Below, one piece after another: positions 1 to 9,244 of a DNA stretch of 36,848 nt. A program made the translations under genes and the position numbers. Position 1 is the first letter of the stretch. Every line of letters starts with the position of its first letter. A model generated the notes under the pieces. It searched no databases. It was not told the origin of the DNA and worked only from the letters and a program-made list of their open reading frames with translations. Source of the DNA: Acidobacteriota bacterium (GTDB taxonomy: Bacteria > Acidobacteriota > Terriglobia > Bryobacterales > Bryobacteraceae); assembly GCA_003223115.1 (NCBI GenBank), contig QHXW01000165.1:1-36848 (forward strand). The letters run 5' to 3'.

Positions 1-1
1 C

Positions 2-1069
2 CATCTGAATGTCGCCCGGCAGATTCTGACCATCATGCGCACCCTGCGCGAACGGGTCTGGGCGGCGGCCAATGTAAAGCTGGAGGTCGTCACGATCGAC
101 ACCGACACCACGGTGCACACGCTGTATGGCCAGCAGATGGGCGGACGCAAGAGCTACAACCCGAAGAACAAAGGCAAGAAAAGCTTCCAGCCCATGCTGA
201 CGTTTATCGCTGAGACACGGGAATACGTCTGGGGCGAATTGCGCAACGGCGACCGTCCGGATGGGAAACAAATCGGTGATCATCTGCGCCAGGTGCATGC
301 GGCGCTGCCGCCGGGCGTGAAGCGGATTTTCGGTCGCGCGGATTCGGGATTCTACTGCCGGGAGGCCGTCGAAGCTTATGAAGAGTTCCACGCCCAGTTC
401 GTGATCTCGGCGCGCAAGACGTCCCGCATGGTGGAGCAACTGCGTCAGACCGAGTGGAAGCCATCGCAGAAGACCGATGCCGAGTGGGAGTGTGAATTCC
501 GCTATCAACCCGAGGGGTGGAAGAAGGCCTACCGATTCGTCGCCCTGCGCTATGAGAAAGCGCGCGAGGAAGTAGAGAACAACCGGGAAACCGACCAGTA
601 CCAGTTGTTCGAGACCAGCCAGTACAGATACCGCGTCTTCGTGACCGACCTGAAGGATCCCATCTACTTCGTCGTCTGGTTATACAACCAGCGGGGCGGC
701 GCCGAAAACCTGATCAAAGAGGCGAACAACGATGCCGGGCTGGCGGCGCATCCGTCGGGCCGTTTCGACGTGAATAGCAATCATTTCCAGTTGGCGATGC
801 TGGCCTACAACCTGAACTGTTGGCTGATGTTGTTCAACCGCGAACCGCAGGCCGATGCCACGGAACTACGCCACACGACTTTGGCCACTGCGCGGTTGCG
901 CTTCCTATTCGTGGCGGCCAAGATCTGGCGCCACGCCGGCCGCACAGGGGTGAGCTACAGCGATCACTACGAGGAGAAGGGAGTGTTCGAGCGGCTGATG
1001 GATCGGCTGCGCCGGATTGCGCCGCGCGCGAAGGGCTACGCCCCGGTGATGCTGCCGGCCCTGCGCTGA
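2..1069 (+). CDS. IS1380-family transposase, 5' end outside window
   Basis: DDE transposase of an insertion sequence. The reading frame is open to the left edge of the window: the codons before the first in-window ATG (35) read HLNVARQILTI and continue the protein, so the start is missing. Visible family features are VTIDTDTTVHTLYG with the first catalytic Asp near the start, GGRKSYNPKNKGKKSFQP, FGRADSGFY with the second acidic residue, and the C-terminal YNQRGGAENLIKEANND containing the Glu of the triad. These match the IS1380 group (transposase DDE group 1). About 355 residues are visible; family members are usually 420-480 residues. The protein is probably intact at its C terminus. No terminal inverted repeat could be assigned. 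Confidence 0.85.
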   Translation, partial: HLNVARQILTIMRTLRERVWAAANVKLEVVTIDTDTTVHTLYGQQMGGRKSYNPKNKGKKSFQPMLTFIAETREYVWGELRNGDRPDGKQIGDHLRQVHAALPPGVKRIFGRADSGFYCREAVEAYEEFHAQFVISARKTSRMVEQLRQTEWKPSQKTDAEWECEFRYQPEGWKKAYRFVALRYEKAREEVENNRETDQYQLFETSQYRYRVFVTDLKDPIYFVVWLYNQRGGAENLIKEANNDAGLAAHPSGRFDVNSNHFQLAMLAYNLNCWLMLFNREPQADATELRHTTLATARLRFLFVAAKIWRHAGRTGVSYSDHYEEKGVFERLMDRLRRIAPRAKGYAPVMLPALR

Positions 1070-1525
1070 TCAGCCCCCGCCGGGTCTTCGAGCGCTATGC
1101 ATAAAAATTTATGCACGGCGCGCAAGCGCGACCGAGAAAAGAACTTCGGTGCCAGCCTTGGCGGGAACGGACTCTCAGGAGGTGATGGAGCAGCGAAAAA
1201 CCGAACTGTCTTCCTCAGCCACGAATGAACTGATCGATTACCGCAACGAAGTCGTCCTGGCGATTCGAGACGCAGGGCACGTGTTGGACACTTGAGTAGC
1301 TGCGACATTGAACGCCGCGCTGCGCACAACGTCCGCTCGGATATTTTCTCCTGATTGAGAAACCTGATTGTCCGAGTCCTGCGCGAGTTTGCGACGCGTC
1401 ACAACGAAATACTGCGTGCAAGAAATCCACAGATCTCGCACGGTGTATGAAAGCGTACGTAAGCAAAGTCTCCTGGAATTTCGAACATATCCGGCGCATA
1501 CTATTCGGGTTCGGGAGGATTCCGC
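1070..1525. other. Gene-free stretch between transposase and GMC pseudogene
   Basis: About 450 bases with no convincing gene. Short reading frames on the minus strand are basic and Arg/Ser rich with no recognisable motif. Apart from the 1098-1115 palindrome, the only clear signal is the ribosome binding site GGGAGGATTCCGC directly before the ATG at 1526. The IS right end must lie somewhere in the first part of this stretch. Confidence 0.5.
1098..1115. repeat. 18-bp perfect palindrome after the transposase gene
   Basis: TGCATAAA-AA-TTTATGCA lies 28 bp after the transposase stop. It may be part of the right-end region of the IS, or a weak terminator or operator. There is no following T-run, and the IS end itself cannot be placed from this window. 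Confidence 0.5.
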
Positions 1526-4246
1526 ATGGGATTAACATCTGAGATTACTACTTTTACGCTCGACAATATGGGTCGTTTCCTGTGCAATACGTTGCAGGAA
1601 GCAACCGACAGCGCAGCCGTAACCGTCGCCGGACGTCCGCGGGGATTCGATGTAATCGTGATCGGCGGCGGTACCTTCGCTGCTGTGACGGCGTCGAGGT
1701 TGTTTCTGAACGACCTGACGCACAGCCGCCGGATTCTCGTTCTGGAATCCGGCCCGTTTACACTTCCCGAGCATTTCCAAAACATGCCGTACATGGGCGG
1801 TACACCGGATTTCCGCGCGCCCTGGGACAGCCACCCGGCACTCGGCTATCCCGGCCTGCTGTTCAGTATTGGTGGAAGGTCACTGGCCTGGGGAGGCTGG
1901 TCCCCACAATTGCTAGATGCGGAATTCAAGAACTGGCCAGCTTCGGTCGTGGCCGCCCTTACCGATCCTTATTTCCGCGAGGCCAGCGATCAAATCGGCG
2001 CCACGGACACGAATGATTTCATTTATGGCCGGTTGCATATGGCTCTGCGGCGCCAGCTGTTCGATGCGCTCAAATTGCCGGCTTCCGCGCCGCACGCCAT
2101 CCAGCTGGCGGCCCTGCCCGATCATGCTGCCGTACGCTATGCGGGTCTGGAGGCGCTGGGCGATCTGGCTCTCGCGATGGGCGCCGCGGCCACCGGCGGA
2201 TCTACGACCACTACGGGCAGCGCGGCGGTGAGCGACGACGAACTTCGCGACTTTCTTGGTCTGAAAGCGACAGACACTACGACGCGCACCGATATGCTTA
2301 GTCTGCTGAAGCTGGAAGCACCCTTGGCCGTTCAGGCGCGGACGGAGCCTGGCCTATTCCCAATTAACAAGTTCAGCGCGGTGCCTGAACTGATCAAGGT
2401 AGCGCGTGTGGCAGCAAGTGAAACGGGCGGTGTTGGAACTGATGCCGATGCGCGCAAGCGCCTGATGATCGTCCCTCGCGTCCGCGTGCTGGACATTATC
2501 ACCGAGACGCAGTCCGATAATTGGGTGCGGGTTACGGGAGTGCGTGTCAAAGACATCGACGGCCTCGAGAAAGTCATCTCGCTCGCCGCGCCTCCGAACG
2601 GCAACCAGAGCGCAGTGGTAGTGGCACTGGGCACCATCGAGAGCACGCGCCTGGCTTTGAACACGTTTAAAGACTCGCTTTCTTCGCGCGCCGCGCAGCG
2701 CATGGGCAGGAATCTCATTGCACATTTGCGATCCAATTTGACGATTCGCATTCCAGTGACTTCGTTGACGTCGCTGCCGTCTTCGGCTATGACATCGCTT
2801 CAGGCCTCCGCGCTGTTCGTCAAAGGCAAGGCCAATATTTCCGGCGAGGACCGCTTCTTCCATCTGCAGATCACCGCCTCCGGGCTCAACAAGCTAGGGC
2901 AAGATTCCGAGGCTGAGCTGTTCAAGAAAATCCCCGATACCGAGCAACTCGATGCCATGCTGCTTGCCGGTGATAGTAACGTGGTGATCACTCTCCGCGG
3001 GATCGGCGAGATGACACCGCAGAACGCCGATAGCTTTATCCGGCTATCTCCACCAAAACCGAGGATTCCCGCGCGATCGCTGAAGTGAGCCTGGCCGATA
3101 TAAAGACCGGAACCAGCAACACTACGCAATCTAACGCTGACAAGCAGACCTGGGATGCCATGGACGCCTTGGCCGATGAAGTGGCCCTGATTTTTGCTAA
3201 CGGCAAGCCGTTCGAGATCCTCGGGACGAAAGAGGGCAAGACCGTGCCGATACCGGCTGGCGCGACCGGAGCGGATTTGCGTGCGGCCCACCCGTATGCG
3301 GACCGCCGCGATCCAGAAGGCAGCACCCATCACGATGCCGGCACGCTGTGGATGGGAACGGATCCGTCGACCTCGGTCACAAACGAGTTCGGCCGCATCC
3401 ACGATACGACGAACTGCTACGTCGCCGCTCCGGCGCTGTTTCCTAGCCTTGGCTCTCCGAACCCTATGTTGACGGGGGTGGCGCTGTCGCGGCGCACGGC
3501 GAACTTGCTCGAAGCGAGCGTTCTGCCGCGACCTGTGCCTCGAAGCGCGTCCGCGGCAGGCTTCACGACGCCCCTGTTTGACGGCACCGTGGCAACGTTC
3601 AAGAAGTGGCAGCTTGCTGGCGGTCCGAACGGCGGGCAGGGCTTCGCGTTTATCCGCGGTGAGTTGGTGAGCTACGGCTCCTCCGATTTCGCCATGCTGT
3701 ACTACGCTGTGCAGGCGTTCGACAACTTCCACCTCCGGCTGCAGTTCAAAGTCTTCGATCCGAACAACTGCAATAGTGGCGTGTTCATCCGGTTTCGGAA
3801 TCCGCTGGAACGCATGCCCGCTGTGTTGCGCGCTCGCGCCGATGCCGAAGGCGCTGCCGTGGCTACGAACCCCGCGTGGACCGCTGTGTTCTCAGGCTTC
3901 GAAGTCCAGATTGACGATAATGCGCGCGGCGACGTCAACAAGGACTACTACGGCCGGCGACCTGATCATTCACACCGGCGGCCACGACGCGCGCATCCAG
4001 CAATTCACGCCAGGGCCGCCCTGTCGTCCCAATGTGTGGATGCAATACGACATCGTCGCCACTGGGAACCACTATGAAGTGACCCTCACCGACACCGAAA
4101 ACGGAGCGACTCAGTTGACAACCGTTTTCGACAACACTGACTCGCAGCGCGGCGTTGCAACTGTCGGAGGCGCTCCGGCCGGATACATCGGCATCCAGTC
4201 GTACCCAAATTCGCCTGTGGCGTTTCGCGACATTTGGATTAACTGA
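1526..4246 (+). pseudogene. GMC oxidoreductase fused to DUF1080 domain, two frame lesions
   Basis: An FAD-dependent glucose-methanol-choline oxidoreductase followed by a DUF1080 (concanavalin-like, 3-keto-disaccharide hydrolase) domain, an arrangement seen in Acidobacteria. The N terminus has the dinucleotide fold VIVIGGGTFAAVTASRL (about residues 39-55). The catalytic end has STHHDAGTLWMG and GSPNPMLTG with the conserved His and Asn. Reading runs in one frame to about 3050 (RLS), where the family continuation TKTEDSRAIAEVSLAD lies in another frame; that frame then runs to about 3955 (KDYYG). The rest, AGDLIIHTGGHDARIQ to FRDIWIN, is in a third frame. At the second break, the segment that family members carry between YYG and the AGD motif appears to be missing, so a deletion is likely. 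The start at 1526 has the ribosome binding site GGGAGGA. As read, only a truncated flavin domain would be made. Confidence 0.85.
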
Positions 4247-4495
4247 GCCTCGGAATCGGAACTGGTTCGCAAGCGGTGCCGCGCAGTAAGGCGAAGGCTA
4301 AAAGATCGAATCGCGATCGTTAATGACGAACCAGTAGAACGCAAGTCCGCAGGAACTTCCCGGAATTGTTAGTGGTCGACTGCGGTGGGACCGGCGAGCC
4401 GGTCTTCATCGCTACAACACAAGCAACCGAAAGGTCACCGGTATCGATACAAAGAGGTGACAGGCGACGATCGCTTCTCTTGGTCCCGAACGAAC

Positions 4496-5503
4496 CTACG
4501 GAATAACACATTCCATGATCCGCAGCAGCGGACGCCCATCGACATTCTCAAGAGGGAAATACACGAGATGTGTTTTCGGATCAACGGAGACTGTATGGGC
4601 ATGGGGCATGGAAAGTTCGCCCTGTAGGACCAAGTCCTGGCCCTGGAGATGAAAGACGGAGACGTTGCCTGACTCGGCAGAGACGTATAGCCGCCCCAAC
4701 TCGGCGTCGAAGGCCAAGACGTCCGGGCTCGCACCGACAGGGTGAGTTGCCAGAACCTTCATCGACTCGAGTTTGACGACGGCGACTACTTGGTTTCCCT
4801 GGCCAGCGACAAACGCCAGACGATGAGCTACGTCGATCGAGACGCCATGCGGTGTTTTCACTCCGGTTAGCTTATGGCGTCCGACGATACGCATGGCCTC
4901 GGGGTCGATAGCTACGAGTTCGTCAGTCTCGTGAACGGCGACGAGGATTTGTTTGGCACCTGAATCGTAGATTGTATTACCCGCTTCACCTCCGAGCGGG
5001 ATACTGGTGAGCAGGCGGTTGGTTTGGGCATCGATGATAGCGTCCGCTTTGCCGTGCTCGTCCGAAACGAAGACCCGCTTGGGCCCGGGTGCATAGGCCA
5101 AACCATCAGGATAAGAAATCGGTCCGGCTTGTGCGATCACCCGCAGTGTCTTCGCATCGACGACATCCACACGGTGACGACCGGTTACCGAAGCATAGAC
5201 CCGTCCAAGCTCCGGCACGGCCCAAACGCCGTGGACCCGGGCAAAGCCATCAAGATTGGCAACCACCGTCCGACTCATCGTGTCAAAAACGACAAGATGG
5301 TCAGCGTTCATGTGGGCGATGTAGAGACGGCCATCTGTCGGATCCAGACTCTGATAATCGAAGCGAACGGGCGGTCCAGGCATCGCCACGTCTATGACTG
5401 TTCGCAAGACAGGCTTACCGGGCTTGGCGGACGGCGAACCGTTCTGCGCAGCCAAAGGTACGAATGCCCATAATACGACAACTATTACTGATCGCAGGAA
5501 CAC
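4496..5503 (-). CDS. Exported YVTN-type beta-propeller protein
   Basis: 335-residue protein with an N-terminal signal peptide (MFLRSVIVVVLWAFVPLAAQ) and repeated beta-propeller blades such as DGRLYIAHMNADHLVVFDT, LGRVYASVTGRHRVDVVDA, LGRLYVSAESGNVSVFHL. These resemble the 40-residue YVTN/NHL family. The start is GTG at 5503, preceded by GGAGGT seven bases upstream. The likely location is the periplasm or outer surface. Function is unknown; propellers of this kind often bind ligands or proteins rather than catalyse. It is convergent with the GMC pseudogene and divergent from the DUF1080 gene. Two further propellers of the same type sit at 19.2-21.2 kb beside an RND pump. Confidence 0.85.
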   Translation of the reverse strand: MFLRSVIVVVLWAFVPLAAQNGSPSAKPGKPVLRTVIDVAMPGPPVRFDYQSLDPTDGRLYIAHMNADHLVVFDTMSRTVVANLDGFARVHGVWAVPELGRVYASVTGRHRVDVVDAKTLRVIAQAGPISYPDGLAYAPGPKRVFVSDEHGKADAIIDAQTNRLLTSIPLGGEAGNTIYDSGAKQILVAVHETDELVAIDPEAMRIVGRHKLTGVKTPHGVSIDVAHRLAFVAGQGNQVVAVVKLESMKVLATHPVGASPDVLAFDAELGRLYVSAESGNVSVFHLQGQDLVLQGELSMPHAHTVSVDPKTHLVYFPLENVDGRPLLRIMECVIP

Positions 5504-5588
5504 GGTCTTACCTCCGCCCCTCGGTTAAGACATCGCTTCAAATTGTAACGGTTAAACCTGAAAGTTTGTAGAAAAATCGGCCTCCCAG

Positions 5589-5762
5589 TCAGAATTTGAA
5601 TCTCAGCGAAAGCTGCAGACGCCAGTGCTCGGTTGGCGACAACCGCTTTTCCAAAAAACGGCGGACTCAAGTTGCCGACATAGCCTACATCGTTTAGCGG
5701 TTGAATCCATCGCAGGTCCAGAACACCATTCAGCCAATTTTCACGTTCGGACCACTACAATA
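5589..5762 (-). pseudogene. 3' remnant of a TonB-dependent (Oar-like) receptor
   Basis: On the minus strand the sequence reads ENWLNGVLDLRW, then VGYVGNLSPPFFGKAVV, then, after a one-base frame shift near 5620-5632, RLQLSLRFKF and a stop at 5589-5591. The 'GNLSSPFFG...RLQLSLRFKF-stop' ending is typical of the large acidobacterial carboxypeptidase-regulatory/TonB-dependent outer-membrane proteins, with a terminal Phe. Only the last 50 or so residues survive; a stop codon cuts the frame off further upstream. It overlaps the upstream region of both flanking genes and is probably not expressed. Confidence 0.6.
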
Positions 5763-5783
5763 AGTGTGGCAAAGGAGAGTGTT

Positions 5784-6461
5784 ATGAAGTCCACTACCTT
5801 AGGGGTGATTGCGACGGCTGCGCTTTTGCTAGCCGGCTTCACCAACCAGGCCAGTGCCGAAACTTTCAACTTTGATTCAGACCCAACGGGAACTATCCCA
5901 CCGGGTTAGACGTCAACAATGACCCACGCGGGTGGAGCGCCCAAGTGGGAGGTCCGTCCAGACAATACCGCACCCAGCAAGCCAAACGTGCTGGCGCAAC
6001 TTTCCAACGACCCAGCTGACGGCCGCTTTCCCCTCGCCATTCTAAACAAAGCAACCTTCAAGGATGGCGAGCTCAGCGTGAGAACCAGGGCAATTTCCGG
6101 CCACGTGGATCAAGGTGCTGGACTGGTATGGCGTTATCGCGATCCCAACAACTATTACCTCGTCCGTGCCAACGCACTCGAGGACAACGTGGTGCTTTAT
6201 AAAGTCGAGAAAGGCCGGCGCAGCTCCATTGCTCCGAAAGGCACTGCTAAGGGAACCTACGGGGTCAAACACAAAGTGCCCTCGCAAGTATGGAACACGC
6301 TGCGAGTCACTTTCCAAGGGCCGCAGTTCGAGGTCTATTTCAACGGGGAGAAACTGTTCGAGGTGGAGGACTCAACTTTCCCTGAGGCCGGTAAGGTCGG
6401 CCTTTGGACCAAGGCCGATAGCGTGATTCACTTCGACGATTTCGACGTGACACAGAAGTGA
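5784..6461 (+). pseudogene. Exported DUF1080-like protein with an in-frame amber codon
   Basis: The start ATG at 5784 follows GGAGAG. Residues 1-27 are a signal peptide ending in ASAE. Then FNFDSDPTGTIPPG is interrupted by TAG at 5907-5909, after which the same frame continues TSTMTHAGGAPKWEV to FDDFDVTQK. In relatives the residue after PPG is Trp, so TGG to TAG is the obvious change. The rest, with GLVWRYRDPNNYYLVRANA, FNGEKLFEV and GLWTKADS, is a complete concanavalin-like domain of the DUF1080/LamG type, about 225 residues in total. Restart at the ATG at 5919 would give a domain without signal peptide. Apart from this codon the gene looks undamaged, so the nonsense change is recent, suppressed, or a sequence error. 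Confidence 0.8.
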
Positions 6462-6464
6462 GGC

Positions 6465-6560
6465 ATGAAGTGGATTACTTGTGAGGTTTATAATGTGCCT
6501 CATTATGACTGGGTCACCACGGTGAGGGCATTCATTTTAATCCATTCTACAGAAGTATAA
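6465..6560 (+). pseudogene. Possible degraded start of a ChrB C-domain gene
   Basis: Three bases after the DUF1080 stop, ATG AAG TGG ATT ACT reads MKWIT and is followed by CEVYNVPHYDW. The MKWIT start resembles the one at 21245, where it continues as REKVKVDR, the signature start of stand-alone ChrB C-terminal-domain proteins. Both copies also share a GTGCC...ATGACT block downstream. The homology is short and uncertain; no functional product is expected. Confidence 0.3.
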
Positions 6561-6597
6561 AACCCGATCTGGCTCTGTTTCTGTTCAGAAAAGTTCT

Positions 6598-6672
6598 GCG
6601 CGCGGCTGGCTCCCACCCCACGAATCCGCATTTGCGGCTTCTGAGGGTGGGCTGGATCCGCGCCTGTTTTTT
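6598..6672 (+). terminator. Long nested hairpin followed by T-run
   Basis: Three nested complementary segments: GCGCGG (6600-6605) with CCGCGC (6658-6663), CCCACCC with GGGTGGG, and an apical CCGC-ATTT-GCGG hairpin. A TTTTTT run follows at 6667-6672. This is a convincing factor-independent terminator between the DUF1080 block and the DUF5916 gene, though larger than usual. Confidence 0.7.
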
Positions 6673-6693
6673 CAGGAAATTATCCGATCATTT

Positions 6694-9090
6694 TTGCGTA
6701 CAATCAACAGCTTGCTAATGGGAGACTTTCGTTGCGGCTACAGTTCGTATGAACGCCATTTGCCACACGAACTCAAATGGATTGCCGCTCGCGGCCACAG
6801 TTCTAGGTACGGCTCCGCGACGCCCAGGAACCGAACCCGGTGGATCGCATCGCATGTTTTTCTCTGCCTAACCTTGGCGAACGCTGAGGTCTCGCTGGCC
6901 ATTGGCCAGGTCCCAGAATCTACACAGGCTGCCAGCAAAATCGCTCACGCAGTGCGCGTGGATAGCGCGCCGCGGCTCGACGGCACGCTTGCAGACCCGC
7001 TGTGGCAGACTGCGGAGCCCATTGCGGACTTTCGCCAGCTCGAGCCCCACGAGGGCCAAGCGCCCACGGAACGCACAGAAGTACGGATACTCTACACGCG
7101 TCACGAGGTTTATTTTGGAATCACCTGCTACGACTCCGACGCCAAAGGTATCGTGGCCACGGAACTGCGCCGGGACTTAAGCCAGGCGTTGGACGATTAC
7201 TTCGAGGTCATCATCGACTCCACACACGATCGGCGCAACGCTTATGCCTTTCAGATTAATCCCCTGGGTACCCAGGTTGATGGTTTGATCACAGAAGAGC
7301 GGCGTTCAGAGAGCCAGGATTTCGACCCGGGGTGGGATGGCGTCTGGACCTCCGAAGCTCGGATCACCGATCAGGGTTGGACGGCGACCGTCGGCATTCC
7401 GTTCACGACGTTGAACTTCACGCAATCTCAAGACGTGGTCTGGGGAGTGAACTTCAAGCGCTTCATCAGGCGGAAGAATGAAGAGGATCTCTGGTCTGCA
7501 TACCGACGCGTGTTTGGCATCACCAAGGTATCCGAAGCGGGAGAACTGCGCGGCATCAGTGACATCGGCAGCGGCAGGTTATTCATTGTGAAGCCGTACG
7601 CTCTTGGAGGAGTCAGCAATCTGACTCGAACCGGGACGCGGGGCTTGCATACGGGAGGCGTCGACGTTAAGTACGGCCTGCGCTCGAACCTGGTAGCCAA
7701 TTTCACGGTGAACACCGATTTTGCTGATGCTGATGTCGATCAGCAGCAATTCAACCTGACGCCATATAAACTCTTTTACCCGGAAAAGCGCCAGTTCTTC
7801 CTTGAGAACGCCGGCATCTTTGATTTTTCAACCGGCTTCAATGATCTGCTATTCTTCAGCCGACAAATCGGAATCGACCCGAACACCGGCCAGGTGGTAC
7901 CGATCGATGGTGGTGCCAAGATCACTGGTACGCTGGGAGGGTTCCAGGTCGGGGCGATGGACGTAAGGACGCGCGCCGACGGACCGAACCCCGACGCCAA
8001 CTATAGCGTGGTGCGCGTGAAACGTTCCCTATTCGGCGACTCTTACATCGGTTTCATTGACATCGATAAAGAGTCGGGAAACCCGCTGGACCGTTTCAAT
8101 CGCACGGCTGGAGTCGACACACGGCTGGTGTTTTTCAAGAACCTGGTCCTACATGGCTACGCAGCCAAGACGAGCTCGCCTGGCATCTCCAGCGGGAACT
8201 CTGACTTCGGCGGTGATGTTTCCTACAACACCAACTGGCTGCAATTCAATGCGAGGCACAACAAGATTGGCCCAAACTTCAACCCGGAGGTAGGCTTCAT
8301 TGAGCGTACTGACGCCAAGCAGGACTGGGCAGACCTAACGTTAACACCGCGGCCACGGATCCCCGGAGTTCGCGAGCTGCAGTTTGAAGCCTTTTTCTTT
8401 AACGCGCCGAATACGCATGGTGTCAGTCAGACGCAGGAGTGGCAAACCACGTTTCGCGCGAACTTTCATAATGGGGCCTACACCGATGATGACCTCTACG
8501 ACGTCTTCATCCAGCGCATCACGACGCCGTTCAATATCTACAAAAACATCTTCATTCCGCCCGGCTTGTACCATTTTGCACGGCACCAACTCACGTACGG
8601 TTCCGGCCAGGATCGCAGGTTCACGTTTAATTTGTTTGAACGGTTTGGCACCTACTACACTGGACGTCTGAATGAGGCGAACGTCCGCGCCAATTATAGA
8701 CCCAGCGCGCGCCTTTCTGTTTCTGCAACGACCAGTTGGAACCGGTTCGATTTGGCGCAAGGAAAATTCTCAGTCGTGCTGGCCGGTACCCAGGTCAACT
8801 ACTCCTTTTCGCGCTTTCTAACCACCAGCACGCTTGTCCAGATGGATACTGCGAACACGCAGGCCGTCAGCGCCAACATCCGCCTTCGCTACAATTACCG
8901 CCCGGACTGCGATCTCTACGTTATCTATAACGTGGGAACCCGGTTTGCCAGCCTGACAGCGGCGAATCCACAGCAACTACGGGAACAACGTTTTGCGATC
9001 AAACTGACGTATTCGTTCACTCCGACCTTGATGCGAAACCGTGGCTCTCGCACTCCGAGCGCGGAACTCGAGACTGGCCTGTGGGACTAG
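6694..9090 (+). CDS. CBM9-like / DUF5916 outer-membrane beta-barrel protein
   Basis: 798 residues from TTG at 6694, or 790 from ATG at 6718; neither has a clear ribosome binding site, and the start is uncertain. A hydrophobic signal-like stretch (WIASHVFLCLTLANA) lies around residues 50-64, later than normal, so the true start may lie inside. A carbohydrate-binding-like domain follows (RVDSAPRLDGTLADPLWQ to about residue 260, with YFEVIIDSTHDRRNAYAFQ). The DUF5916 region comes next, with YKLFYPEKRQFFLENAGIFDF and alternating amphipathic strands to the C terminus, as in an outer-membrane barrel. Members of this family are common in Acidobacteria and Bacteroidetes; their substrate is unknown. 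It stands alone between the 6.6 kb terminator and the chr promoter. Confidence 0.8.
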   Translation: MRTINSLLMGDFRCGYSSYERHLPHELKWIAARGHSSRYGSATPRNRTRWIASHVFLCLTLANAEVSLAIGQVPESTQAASKIAHAVRVDSAPRLDGTLADPLWQTAEPIADFRQLEPHEGQAPTERTEVRILYTRHEVYFGITCYDSDAKGIVATELRRDLSQALDDYFEVIIDSTHDRRNAYAFQINPLGTQVDGLITEERRSESQDFDPGWDGVWTSEARITDQGWTATVGIPFTTLNFTQSQDVVWGVNFKRFIRRKNEEDLWSAYRRVFGITKVSEAGELRGISDIGSGRLFIVKPYALGGVSNLTRTGTRGLHTGGVDVKYGLRSNLVANFTVNTDFADADVDQQQFNLTPYKLFYPEKRQFFLENAGIFDFSTGFNDLLFFSRQIGIDPNTGQVVPIDGGAKITGTLGGFQVGAMDVRTRADGPNPDANYSVVRVKRSLFGDSYIGFIDIDKESGNPLDRFNRTAGVDTRLVFFKNLVLHGYAAKTSSPGISSGNSDFGGDVSYNTNWLQFNARHNKIGPNFNPEVGFIERTDAKQDWADLTLTPRPRIPGVRELQFEAFFFNAPNTHGVSQTQEWQTTFRANFHNGAYTDDDLYDVFIQRITTPFNIYKNIFIPPGLYHFARHQLTYGSGQDRRFTFNLFERFGTYYTGRLNEANVRANYRPSARLSVSATTSWNRFDLAQGKFSVVLAGTQVNYSFSRFLTTSTLVQMDTANTQAVSANIRLRYNYRPDCDLYVIYNVGTRFASLTAANPQQLREQRFAIKLTYSFTPTLMRNRGSRTPSAELETGLWD

Positions 9091-9206
9091 AACTGAATTG
9101 AACTGGCTGCGAACGTCGAGCCTCTCTCCAGCGTGCTCTTCGCCTGAATTTCCAGCAGTCGGTGTAGAAATCTCGCCCAATCGTCTCGGTTTGCACATTT
9201 AGTGTT

Positions 9207-9243
9207 TGTTACGTAACAGTAGTTACAATAATGCTATTGTTAC
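9207..9243 (+). promoter_or_regulatory. Paired palindromes at the chrB start, candidate operator
   Basis: TGTTACGTAACA (9207-9218) is a perfect 12-bp palindrome. GTTACAATA-ATGC-TATTGTTAC (9222-9243) is a second inverted repeat with one mismatch, ending one base before the chrB ATG at 9245. The repeated GTTAC half-sites suggest a dimeric regulator bound over the promoter and start. In characterised chr operons ChrB itself acts as the chromate-responsive regulator, so autoregulation is plausible but inferred. Confidence 0.5.
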
Positions 9244-9244
9244 A

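Noticed and set aside
3045-3060. Programmed -1 frameshift in the GMC gene
   Set aside because: The bases TCTCCACCAAAACC do not form a proper X-XXY-YYZ slippery site in the upstream frame, no downstream stem is evident, and the gene has a second lesion.
2800-3732. 310-codon open frame on the minus strand
   Set aside because: It is antisense to the GMC oxidoreductase coding sequence, Arg-rich and without motif; a shadow of high-GC codon structure.
4389-4404. GACCGGCGAGCCGGTC hairpin as a terminator between convergent genes
   Set aside because: The stem is good, but no T-run follows on either strand; evidence is too thin to call.
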